A stretch of DNA of 12,820 bases from Chloroflexota bacterium. Lineage in GTDB: Bacteria; Chloroflexota; FW602-bin22; JACPRP01. The translations under genes were made by a program, and so were the position numbers. The notes below the pieces were generated by a model, which had not been told where the DNA came from, made no database searches, and saw only the letters and a program-made list of their open reading frames with translations. Positions 1-6,845 of this stretch are shown piece by piece (within the stretch, counting starts at the first letter, position 1; every line of letters starts with the position of its first letter). The stretch is taken from assembly GCA_016210495.1 (NCBI GenBank), contig JACQUC010000099.1, positions 1-12,820 on the forward strand, in the 5' to 3' direction.

Positions 1-1
1 A

Positions 2-14
2 TCTAAGTACGTAG
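2..14 (+). repeat. Left terminal inverted repeat of the IS630 element
   Basis: The sequence TCTAAGTACGTAG matches the inverted right end at 1098-1110 at 12 of 13 positions. Confidence 0.75.
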
Positions 15-27
15 CAGAATATTCTTT

Positions 28-1047
28 TCAGGCCGCCGCCCATTCTAGTGCTTGTTCTGGCGACATTTCGCGGTAGAATTGGGCCACGGCGTTGAGCAGC
101 AATTCCATTGATCCGTACAGACGGTTGGCTGCGATTTTGTTTTTCATTCGCAGCCAGATTTGCTCCACTGGGTTTAGATGCGAGCAGTACTTCGGCAGGT
201 AGAGTAGGTGCAGGCGAGGATGTATCTGCAACCATTCCGAAACAATCCCTGCCGTATGGCTGCTGTAGTTGTCGACAATCAGGACGATCACTCCCGTCGG
301 ATAAATAGCCAGAAGATGTTCGAGGAACGCAACGAAATCCTCCTTCTTCATCTGGCGACGTTCCAGGTACGTCCATTGGCCCGTCCGGATGTTCAGGGCT
401 CCGAACAGGGCACGCCAATCGTTGCTGCCGGGAGTGGGCACCCGTATTTGTTGACCTACCCAGTGCCACATCGCTCGAATCAGAGGTAGCAGTTGAACAC
501 GACACTCGTCAGCATACAGAATTGTAGCCCCCGGCCCAGCCTCAATCGCCTCCTGAGCGATGAGCCACTGCTTATGCGCCTTCTGGGGGTCGACCTTATT
601 GGGCATCGCCAGGCGTGGTCGTCCCCAGCGCAGGTCCAGTCGCTTGAATACATTTCGCATAGTGGTCGGGCTAAGCCTAACTCCCAGCTTATTCACCAGA
701 GCCAAAACCATCATCGCCGCCGTCCAGAAGGTAGCCACATACCCTTCCCGCTCGGGATCATCACAAATCAGTTCGCCGGTGGTTTGGACCACTTCTTTCG
801 TCGCCTTGTGCGGTCGTCCGCTACGCGGTTGGTCAAGAAGGCCAGCTGGACCTTCCTGATTGAATCGCCCAATCCAGAAGACGATAGTCACCGTGGTCGT
901 CTCGAAGATCCGAGCTATCTCGGTGTACATCCGCCCTTGGGCCGCGAGCAGGATGAACTGAGCCCTTTGACTCACTCGGCCGATCTCTTGGCGTGTCATC
1001 CGTTTAAGCTCTCTAATCTCCCCGTCTGTCGGCTCTCGCAGCAGCAT
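28..1047 (-). CDS. IS630-family transposase (DDE type)
   Basis: This protein catalyses transposition of the surrounding element. The N-terminal third is a helix-turn-helix DNA-binding region with the IS630 hallmark of a repeat-rich HTH followed by GLLDQPRSGRP. The C-terminal catalytic domain has the DDE triad in family context: the D in ILYADECRVQ, the second D in IVDNYSSH and the E in HLNPVEQIW. I chose the ATG at 1047 (339 aa) because an AGGAGG lies 8 bases upstream (1055-1060 region); a longer reading from GTG at 1098 (356 aa) would begin inside the inverted repeat. The length is normal for IS630, with no frameshift or internal stop, so the copy may be active. Confidence 0.93.
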   Translation of the reverse strand: MLLREPTDGEIRELKRMTRQEIGRVSQRAQFILLAAQGRMYTEIARIFETTTVTIVFWIGRFNQEGPAGLLDQPRSGRPHKATKEVVQTTGELICDDPEREGYVATFWTAAMMVLALVNKLGVRLSPTTMRNVFKRLDLRWGRPRLAMPNKVDPQKAHKQWLIAQEAIEAGPGATILYADECRVQLLPLIRAMWHWVGQQIRVPTPGSNDWRALFGALNIRTGQWTYLERRQMKKEDFVAFLEHLLAIYPTGVIVLIVDNYSSHTAGIVSEWLQIHPRLHLLYLPKYCSHLNPVEQIWLRMKNKIAANRLYGSMELLLNAVAQFYREMSPEQALEWAAA

Positions 1048-1097
1048 CCGAACAACCTCCTGCGTTTTTCGACAGACAGGCTGCAAGATTCTTACCA

Positions 1098-1110
1098 CTA
1101 CTTACTTAGA
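1098..1110 (-). repeat. Right terminal inverted repeat of the IS630 element
   Basis: Read on the minus strand it is TCTAAGTAAGTAG, the partner of 2-14 with one mismatch. It lies just upstream of the transposase start and ends where debranching-enzyme coding sequence begins. Confidence 0.75.
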
Positions 1111-1540
1111 CCGTTCCCGCTGGGAGGCGATCTTGAGAACTGCCGAGCAATCGCTCTTGACCCCTTTCGGGTTGCGGACGCTGGCACCGACCGAGATTGC
1201 CTACATCGGGACCTACGCTGGGAACCAAACCTCGAGGGACAGCGCCTATCATCAGGGCACGGTTTGGCCCTGGCTAATCGGGCCATACGTCGGTGTCGCT
1301 CGCCGAGTCCGAGGCGAAACGTGGGATGTCCGATCAGTATTGGATGGCCTCGTGAGGCACCTTAGGCTGGCCGGGCTGGGCCAGGTGAGCGAAATCTTGG
1401 GAGGCGACGCGCCTCATCCGGCCGTTGGCTGCATCGCTCAAGCCTGGAGCGTAGCGGAGTTTCTCAGAGTTTGGCCCAAGCACGCGAGCACTCGAAGCAA
1501 AATGCAAGACCAAGACGAAGGAGAAGGTTATGCCTCGTGA
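1109..1540 (+). pseudogene. Glycogen debranching enzyme, C-terminal fragment cut by the IS
   Basis: The reading frame open from the IS edge encodes the last part of an amylo-alpha-1,6-glucosidase domain (GDE_C). Recognisable stretches are LLTPFGLRTLAP, RDSAYHQGTVWPWLIGP, AGLGQVSEI and GCIAQAWSVAEFLR, in the order seen at the C-terminus of archaeal/bacterial glycogen debranching enzymes. These normally have several hundred more residues, which are absent here and should lie beyond the IS to the left. The frame has no clear original start. A TTG at 1133 follows a GGGAGG by 5 bases, so a 135-residue remnant could be translated, but it lacks the front of the catalytic domain and is unlikely to be active. 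It ends at TGA 1538-1540, overlapping the GH15 gene by 11 bases, so the two were probably co-transcribed. Confidence 0.88.
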
Positions 1541-3500
1541 TCTCCCGCTCGGCAATGGCGGCTTTTTGGTGAACTTCGATCAGAACTACACGCTTAGGGA
1601 CATCTACTTCCCACACGTCGGACAGGAGAACCAGACAGAGGGCGATCCCAACCGGTTTGGCGTCTGGGTCGATGGCCAGTTTTCCTGGCCAGAATCCGAC
1701 CGCTGGCGTCGGGAGCTGCGCTACGAGGACGAGACTCTGGTAACTACCGTGACATGCAAGAACGACGACTTGGGCCTGGAGCTGCTTTGTGCCGATTGCG
1801 TTGATTTCCACCGTAATCTCTATGTTAAACGGATTGAGGTTCGGGACCAAACAGGACGAGAGCGGCGGGTGCGGCTGTTTCAGCATCTCGACCTTCATCT
1901 CGGGGGCAACGCCATTGGCGACACCGTTTTGTACGAACCCGATCATCGCTCACTCGTGGCCTACAAGGCCTGCCGTTACCTTTGGCTCGGCGGTCGCGCC
2001 GGCGACGCCGACGGTCTTACGCGTTGGGCGACTGGGACAAAGGAGGTCGGTGGCAGGGAGGGCACCTGGCGAGACGCTGAAGATGGCGAGTTAGGTGGCA
2101 ATCCGATCGCTCAGGGATCGGTCGATTGTGTAGGCGGTGTCGACTTGGTTGTGCCGGCTGGTGGCTCAGCTGTGGCCTACTTCTGGATCGGTGCCGGCAC
2201 GTGCTTCGACGAAGTTCGAGTTCAGCACGAGTCAGTGGTGCGGCACGGGCCGCAGAGCTTCATCGACCGGACCCGCGCATACTGGCATCTTTGGGTGAAC
2301 AAAGAGTCTCCGACCTTTGGCGACTTGCCTCCAGAGGTAGCGCAGCTATACAAGCACAGCCTGCTGATACTTCGGACCCAAATCGACGACGGAGGCGCGA
2401 TAGTGGCGGCCAACGATGCCGACATTCTCCGCTTTGGGCGTGATACTTACAGCTACACGTGGCCCCGCGACGGAGCGCTGGTTGCACACGCCCTCGTTCT
2501 CGCGGGCTACGGACAGGTAACGCGCAAGTTCTTTGACTTCTGCGCAGCAGCGCTTCGCCCAGAGGGCTATCTACTTCACAAATACAACCCGGATGGTTCA
2601 CCCGGCTCCTCCTGGCATCCCTGGCTCGCCCCCGATGGCACCAAGCAGCTGCCCATTCAGGAGGACGAGACGGCGCTGGTACTCTGGGCGCTTTGGGCCC
2701 ACTTCCAGCGCTTCCGGGACGTCGAGTTCATCAAGCCTCTTTACCGCAAGCTCGTGATCCGCGCAGCCGACTTTCTGTGCCGCTTTCGGGAGCCCCACAC
2801 GGGATTGCCTGCGCCATCATACGACCTCTGGGAGGAGCGACACGGCATAATGGCCTACACGACGGCCGCGGTCGTGGCCGGGATTGGCGCCGCCGCCAAC
2901 TTCTCCGACGCTTTCGGAGAGACGACAGTGGCCGCGGCGTATCGCAAAGAGGCAGACGCCATGAGTGCCGCGGCGCGCCGTTACCTTTACGACTCCGAAC
3001 GTGGCTGCTTCTCACGCATGATCCAGGTCCGAGCCGACGGGTCCATCGTGCGAGACAAAACACTTGACGCCAGTATCGCCGGTATCTTCGAGTTCGGCCT
3101 GCTGCCTCCCGACGATCCGCTAATCCAGAGTACGATGGAGGCTATCGAACGCCGCCTCTGGTGCAAGACGACTGTCGGGGGAATCGCCCGATACGAAGAC
3201 GATTATTATCACCAGGTGAGTCGCGACGTCGAACGCGTGCCCGGTAATCCGTGGTTCATCTGCACGCTCTGGTTGGCGAACTGGCACATCGCGAAGGCTC
3301 GGATGATTGCGGATCTCGGGCGAGCCCGCGAGCTTTTGGGGTGGGTCGTGGCCCACGCCAGGCAAAGCGGCGTGCTGGCGGAGCAGATACACCCTTACAG
3401 CGGAGAGCCACTCTCGGTGTCGCCCTTGACATGGAGTCACGCCGCGTTCGTCGAGTTAGTAAACCTGTACGTAGCTCGTCGGAAGACAATACTCCGCTGA
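1530..3500 (+). CDS. GH15 glycoside hydrolase (glucoamylase-type)
   Basis: This is an exo-acting alpha-glucosidase of family GH15, expected to release glucose from the non-reducing ends of alpha-glucans; some GH15 members are trehalases, so the exact substrate is open. Residues 1-250 form the N-terminal beta-sandwich typical of prokaryotic GH15. The rest is the (alpha/alpha)6 barrel: RDTYSYTWPRDGALVAHAL, the DLWEERHG motif with the probable general acid at Glu435 or Glu436, PGNPWFICTLWLANW, and LAEQIHPYSGEP with the probable general base Glu618. The 656-residue length is usual. There is no signal peptide, so it should act in the cytoplasm on glycogen or maltodextrins. The ATG follows GAAGGAGAAGG closely and overlaps the end of the broken debranching gene, suggesting an operon for alpha-glucan breakdown. 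The IS upstream may have cut its original promoter. Confidence 0.93.
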   Translation: MPRDLPLGNGGFLVNFDQNYTLRDIYFPHVGQENQTEGDPNRFGVWVDGQFSWPESDRWRRELRYEDETLVTTVTCKNDDLGLELLCADCVDFHRNLYVKRIEVRDQTGRERRVRLFQHLDLHLGGNAIGDTVLYEPDHRSLVAYKACRYLWLGGRAGDADGLTRWATGTKEVGGREGTWRDAEDGELGGNPIAQGSVDCVGGVDLVVPAGGSAVAYFWIGAGTCFDEVRVQHESVVRHGPQSFIDRTRAYWHLWVNKESPTFGDLPPEVAQLYKHSLLILRTQIDDGGAIVAANDADILRFGRDTYSYTWPRDGALVAHALVLAGYGQVTRKFFDFCAAALRPEGYLLHKYNPDGSPGSSWHPWLAPDGTKQLPIQEDETALVLWALWAHFQRFRDVEFIKPLYRKLVIRAADFLCRFREPHTGLPAPSYDLWEERHGIMAYTTAAVVAGIGAAANFSDAFGETTVAAAYRKEADAMSAAARRYLYDSERGCFSRMIQVRADGSIVRDKTLDASIAGIFEFGLLPPDDPLIQSTMEAIERRLWCKTTVGGIARYEDDYYHQVSRDVERVPGNPWFICTLWLANWHIAKARMIADLGRARELLGWVVAHARQSGVLAEQIHPYSGEPLSVSPLTWSHAAFVELVNLYVARRKTILR

Positions 3501-3564
3501 GCGGCGCGCCCTGACTTTAACCAACTCCTCATATGAAGGAACTCATACTTGAGGGATGCTTGTT

Positions 3565-3789
3565 ATGGCATCCGCACAACGGCCAACCGGACAGTTCATC
3601 TTGTACGGCATCGTCGGCGGCATTCTGGCAGGCATCGTGTTTGCCACGTTCGAGATGGTCGTGGCAGTGATGGGCATAGGAACATCCTTCTTCGACCCAC
3701 TCAGATTGATCGGGTCTATGGTGCTCGGGATAGGCCACCGCACCCAGCTATCCGCTGAGCGCGGAGCAGCGCCACGAGCGCCAGGATGA
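3565..3789 (+). pseudogene. Truncated small membrane protein gene
   Basis: The frame starts at ATG 3565 (GAGGGA 8 bases upstream; an ATG at 3556 is also in frame). It gives a hydrophobic segment GIVGGILAGIVFATFEMVVAVMG and then DPLRLIGSMVLG. This N-terminal half resembles the start of the 173-residue membrane protein encoded at 10397-10918 (a glycine-rich first helix, VMGI, a D, then a GxM motif). After about position 3735 the product becomes IGHRTQLSAERGAAPRAPG, which is polar and is the antisense of the neighbouring gene's last helix. The expected further helices are missing. I read this as a 5' gene fragment joined to foreign sequence by deletion or recombination. A short functional protein cannot be excluded. 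Confidence 0.55.
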
Positions 3790-4270
3790 GCCCCGCCTCG
3801 ACGACGAGCGCGGCCAGAGCCAGGGGGTCGAAGGCCTTAGTGTTATGGTGGCTGTGCTGCTCCAGTCCCACCAGCGGCAGGCCGACCGTGTGCGCCGCTA
3901 CCAGCAGGAGCATCAGGCCAATGGTCGCTACCAGGCCAGCGATGAGCAACGGCACCGAACGGGGCCGGTCGAGCAACGCCGCAGCGTAGGCGCCCTGCGC
4001 GAAGGCCACCGCCAGGAAGAAGAGGCCCTCGGCCGGCTGCTCCGAGAGGTGCTCCAGCATAGCCCAGCCATGAATCTGGGCCGCCACGAAAGACAGGCCA
4101 GCGGCCAGGTAGACGTACGGGCGCAGGCAATCATGTTGCCCGGCAAAGACTTTCTCGTCCTCGGGTATGGCGACGGCCTGTGCGACGGCCAGGGGCGTGC
4201 GGGTGAGGCCCCCCACGACGGATCGCCGTCGGGGCTCGCCGGCGTATTGGTTCGATCTAGCGATCATCAT
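3716..4270 (-). CDS. Four-helix membrane protein of unknown function
   Basis: The 184-residue product has a polar N-terminus of about 40 residues and then four likely membrane helices: PYVYLAAGLSFVAAQIHG, LFFLAVAFAQGAYAAALL, LLIAGLVATIGLMLLLVA and ALAALVVEAGLILALVALL. The loops carry a His in QIHGWAMLEHL and AHTVGLPLVGLEQHSHH, the same plan as small uncharacterised membrane proteins I associate with Chloroflexota and Actinobacteriota. I chose the ATG at 4270 because GGGGAGG lies 6 bases upstream; the open frame extends to 4318 without a comparable site. It lies 90 bp behind the multicopper oxidase on the same strand and may be co-transcribed, perhaps as a membrane partner. The last residues (RIAGCGGLSRAP) overlap the truncated gene on the other strand by 74 bp, so the natural C-terminus may have been altered. 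Confidence 0.75.
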   Translation of the reverse strand: MMIARSNQYAGEPRRRSVVGGLTRTPLAVAQAVAIPEDEKVFAGQHDCLRPYVYLAAGLSFVAAQIHGWAMLEHLSEQPAEGLFFLAVAFAQGAYAAALLDRPRSVPLLIAGLVATIGLMLLLVAAHTVGLPLVGLEQHSHHNTKAFDPLALAALVVEAGLILALVALLRAQRIAGCGGLSRAP

Positions 4271-4360
4271 CGTACACCTCCCCAAACGAGCCCCGCGCTT
4301 CGGCGGGACTCGGGGCACCGCGGCTCTCTGGTGCCCGCCCGCGTTCTCCGCGAAGGACTC
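4271..4360 (-). other. Intergenic spacer with two hairpins
   Basis: Between the oxidase stop and the membrane-protein start lie two inverted repeats: GGGCACC/GGTGCCC at about 4312-4336 (7 bp perfect, 10-base loop), and CGAGCCCCGC paired with GGCGGGACTCG at about 4287-4312 with one mismatch. Neither is followed by a T run on the minus strand, so these are not standard terminators. They could reduce read-through or set the 3' end of the oxidase message. Confidence 0.4.
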
Positions 4361-6409
4361 CTACGGGACGATCTCCCACCCAAACATCATCGAGTGATCC
4401 TCGTGCACCAGGTTGTGGCAGTGCGCCACATACCGGCCCGTGAAGGTTCTGAACTGCCGGACCATCAACACCGACTCGCCCTCGTCCAGTGCGATCACGT
4501 CTTCCCGTGAGACGTCATCTGGGTGCCGTGCGTCCGGAACGGGCTGCCCGTTCCGCGCGACGACGCGGTGCTCTTCCTGATGGATATGTATCGGATGGAC
4601 CCAGCCGCCGCCACCGTTGCGGATTTCCCACGCTTCCCAGCTACCCCGCCTGGGGGACGCGTACGATTTGGTATGGTCGAAGGGCTGGCCGTTGATCAGC
4701 CATTCGGCCTCCGGGCCGCCGTTGCCGCGCTGCATCTCAAAGACCCGCCTGCTGTTCAGGAGCTTCTTCAGCTCCTCAGGGGACGGGAAGCTCGGGAGGG
4801 TGCGCAGCGCCGTGGGGATGAGGCTGTTGTCCGGAGCATCGTCCCCGATGACGATCTTTAGCACCGGGACCCTGTAATTCGGGTCGGGGGAATCCGGCTT
4901 GCGCCCGTCCCGCATCTTCAGGACATTCACCAGATAGATGACGTCGCCTTTCCTCGTCGGACTGCCATCCATGTACCTTGTGAAGTCGACGACGACCTCC
5001 CGGCGCTTCGCCGGCCACAGCTCGAAGGAATCGCGCGCGATCGGGGTGGGCATAAGGCCGCCGTCGGTGGCGATCTGGACAAACCTCATGCTCTGCTGCC
5101 CGTCGGGAAGCCGGTACTGCCCCTGGAGCTCGTCCCCGCTGTATCCGAGCGACGCTGCCGTCTTCGGGCCGGCGGTTGAGCTCATAAGCTTGAACTCGTA
5201 GATGCGCGAGATCGAGGCGTCAAGGAAGCGGAAGCGATACTTCCGCCGCTTCGCCTCCAGGACCGGGTAGGCCACTCCGTTGACGGTGAAGACGTCGCCC
5301 ACGAAGCCGTGGTTGATCAAGTGGCGGAAGAAGGTCTTGCCCCAATGCTCCGGGTGGGTCTCGCCGCTGCCGGTATGGAGGTCCTTGTGTGGCGTGACCC
5401 CGTCGTCCAGCGCGCAGTCATAAAAGGCGAGCGGGATATCGTACTCGACGTCGAAGGAGCCGTCCGGGTTGTTCGTCCGCACGCCGGGCAGGCGGAGCCC
5501 CCTGGTCTCGTCTCCCATGTCCAGGCTCTGTGCCGGGTCGTAGAGGGGGTAGAGACCGACCATGCCCTTGTAGACGTTGGCCGAGGTATGGTCCATATAA
5601 TGGTCGTGGTACCAGAGGAACGACTGCTTCTCCCTGTCATCGCCTCCGGCCGGGTAGTTCAGATAGAGATTGTCGACCCACTGTCCAGGGTGGTAGCCAG
5701 GGGTCTTGTGGAAGGGATTGCCGTCACTCTCCGCCGCCGTGTGGTTGTTGTGCAGGTGAGTGAGGAACCCCAACTCGGGGCTCCCGAAGTCCTGGCGATC
5801 GAGGTTGAGTGGATTCTCGTCCAGGTGATTCTCGAAGCGCACGAGGACCGGTCGCCCGTACTCGGCATTGATCATCGGCCCCGGGAACGTGCCGTTGAAG
5901 CCGTAGATGGTGCTTGTCGGCAGGTATCGCTCCGTGCCCGCCACGTACACGTTACGCCGCGCGTCCCACGAGATCGTCGGCTTGCCGCTGCGGTCGATTG
6001 GCAGCACCTTTGACGAGGTGAAGCGATGGGGGCTCACCTGCAACTTGACCTGGTAGATACTCGGGTCGGGCAGGCCAAGCCTACTGGGCCAGATCTGATG
6101 CGTTCCTCCCTCCGAGTCCTGCTGGCCGATGCCTGGTCCCGGCGGGTCGCGCCAGGCGCTGAATACCGACCGCGGCACCGGGGCCAACGCCTTCGGGATG
6201 GGCAGCGGATCGTTGAACGGATTGAGGATCAGCGGGCTGGTCGGAAAGGCTTCGATGTAGATACTATCGGCCGACGCCCCGGTGGCGCCGAGTGCGAATA
6301 TCTCGCCGCCGAGCAGCCGGCCCCGGCCCGCGGCAACCGGCAGCAGGAGGCCGCCGATACCCACGGCCCCGTACTTGAGTAATTCGCGTCGCGTTATTTG
6401 TCCTCCCAT
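4361..6409 (-). CDS. Tat-exported multicopper oxidase (CotA/laccase-like)
   Basis: A three-domain multicopper oxidase of 682 residues that couples oxidation of an organic or metal substrate to reduction of oxygen to water, outside the cytoplasm. All copper motifs are present: HLHNNH (His218, His220), WYHDH (266-270), HPIHIH (605-610) and HCHNLVHEDHSMM (663-675), giving type-1 ligands Cys664, His669 and axial Met674. The HLHNNHTAAESDGNP context and axial Met resemble CotA, bilirubin oxidase and phenoxazinone synthase; the substrate cannot be read from sequence. The N-terminus has a twin-arginine signal, ITRRELLKYGAVGIGGLLLP, which fixes the start at ATG 6409 (GGAGAG 6 bases upstream) rather than the open frame to 6571. 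It is longer than CotA. A SigR-type promoter motif lies 103-133 bp upstream, pointing to redox-stress control. Confidence 0.95.
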   Translation of the reverse strand: MGGQITRRELLKYGAVGIGGLLLPVAAGRGRLLGGEIFALGATGASADSIYIEAFPTSPLILNPFNDPLPIPKALAPVPRSVFSAWRDPPGPGIGQQDSEGGTHQIWPSRLGLPDPSIYQVKLQVSPHRFTSSKVLPIDRSGKPTISWDARRNVYVAGTERYLPTSTIYGFNGTFPGPMINAEYGRPVLVRFENHLDENPLNLDRQDFGSPELGFLTHLHNNHTAAESDGNPFHKTPGYHPGQWVDNLYLNYPAGGDDREKQSFLWYHDHYMDHTSANVYKGMVGLYPLYDPAQSLDMGDETRGLRLPGVRTNNPDGSFDVEYDIPLAFYDCALDDGVTPHKDLHTGSGETHPEHWGKTFFRHLINHGFVGDVFTVNGVAYPVLEAKRRKYRFRFLDASISRIYEFKLMSSTAGPKTAASLGYSGDELQGQYRLPDGQQSMRFVQIATDGGLMPTPIARDSFELWPAKRREVVVDFTRYMDGSPTRKGDVIYLVNVLKMRDGRKPDSPDPNYRVPVLKIVIGDDAPDNSLIPTALRTLPSFPSPEELKKLLNSRRVFEMQRGNGGPEAEWLINGQPFDHTKSYASPRRGSWEAWEIRNGGGGWVHPIHIHQEEHRVVARNGQPVPDARHPDDVSREDVIALDEGESVLMVRQFRTFTGRYVAHCHNLVHEDHSMMFGWEIVP

Positions 6410-6481
6410 TGTACACTCTCCTACACTTCGTTGTGCCTGGAGCGCCTGATGTTGCATTCTCTCTCGTAGTGCGCCAGGTTT

Positions 6482-6505
6482 GGAACCACAGACTTTCTGG
6501 GTTCC
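6482..6505 (-). promoter_or_regulatory. Stem-loop at the predicted 5' end of the oxidase mRNA
   Basis: GGAACC-CAGA-AAG-TCTG-T-GGTTCC on the minus strand forms a 10-bp stem with one bulged base and a 3-base loop. It begins right where a transcript from the upstream motif would start (about 6505-6508), so it would be a 5'-terminal hairpin, a feature known to protect mRNAs from decay. The role is inferred. Confidence 0.5.
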
Positions 6506-6511
6506 ATATAG

Positions 6512-6542
6512 TACAACGCTGGCCCCAGGGCGCTTTATTCCC
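6512..6542 (-). promoter_or_regulatory. SigR-type ECF promoter for the multicopper oxidase
   Basis: On the minus strand GGGAATAAA (6542-6534) is followed after 16 bases by GTTGTA (6517-6512), that is GGAAT-N19-GTT. It matches the motif upstream of the redox operon at 15 of 15 defined bases, with a spacer one base longer. SigR/SigH sigma factors recognise GGAAT-N18/19-GTT. The predicted start is about 6505-6508, leaving a leader of about 97 bases. Confidence 0.72.
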
Positions 6543-6845
6543 TGCTGCCGAACTAAATCACAAAGCCCCAACTCTGAGCTTCAGCGACAGCCCCGCACGA
6601 GCCGGCGTCGCCGGAATCAAGACAAGGGCGAAGACAAAGGCGGAGAGGTGTGAATGGGGACCCCTACAAAACACCTTGGGGCTACAGAAAATTCAATCAA
6701 CTTTGCCAGGCTATGGCGCATGTCCTAGCTGGTTCAGTCGTTTCGCTTGGCCAAGATTCTCTTGAATCAGCGACTCAGCGGGACGAATTATACATTTTTT
6801 GGGCTCCACCAGCTCAACATAGCGAGCGGCTTTGACCGCAAAAGG

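Larger units (their letters stand above)
1..1110 (-). mobile_element. IS630-family insertion sequence
   Basis: The element has one transposase gene bounded by imperfect terminal inverted repeats. The left end (2-14, TCTAAGTACGTAG) and the reverse complement of the right end (1098-1110, TCTAAGTAAGTAG) match at 12 of 13 bases, with weaker similarity further in. IS630 elements insert at TA; both repeats carry a TA at the same place (positions 4-5 of the left end), so the true boundary may lie a few bases inside. Only one flanking base is visible on the left. The right flank enters directly into the C-terminal coding part of a debranching enzyme, so the element appears to sit inside that gene. 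Confidence 0.85.
6410..6845. other. 436-bp non-coding region upstream of the oxidase
   Basis: I see no convincing gene here. It holds the SigR-type promoter and the hairpin described separately, and a GC-rich perfect hairpin CCGGCG-A-CGCCGG near 6610-6624. At 6787-6792 (minus strand) there is a TATAAT, directly preceded by TG, with TTGAGC 19 bases further upstream. That could be a housekeeping promoter giving a leader of about 370 bases, but the -35 match and spacing are poor. No clear intrinsic terminator follows the debranching gene that ends at 6846. Confidence 0.5.

Noticed and set aside
493..1365. Long plus-strand open frame (290 codons)
   Set aside because: It is antisense to the transposase and then out of frame with the debranching fragment; the product shows no family motif and has repetitive Pro/Arg/Ser composition typical of a shadow frame.
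3490..3515. Possible terminator after the GH15 gene
   Set aside because: Only a 4-bp stem (CCGC-TGA-GCGG) around the stop codon and a GGCGCGCC palindrome are present, with no T run.
5309..6013. Plus-strand open frame of 234 codons inside the oxidase gene
   Set aside because: Fully antisense to the copper-motif region of the oxidase, with Val/Arg/Glu-rich composition and no ribosome site; a shadow.
6409..6765. Plus-strand open frame covering the oxidase upstream region
   Set aside because: It overlaps the promoter motif and hairpin, has no Shine-Dalgarno site and no recognisable protein feature.
6787..6792. TATAAT on the minus strand as a housekeeping promoter for the oxidase
   Set aside because: The paired -35 (TTGAGC) matches 4 of 6 bases at a 19-base spacing and would give a leader of about 370 bases; not strong enough to list as a feature.
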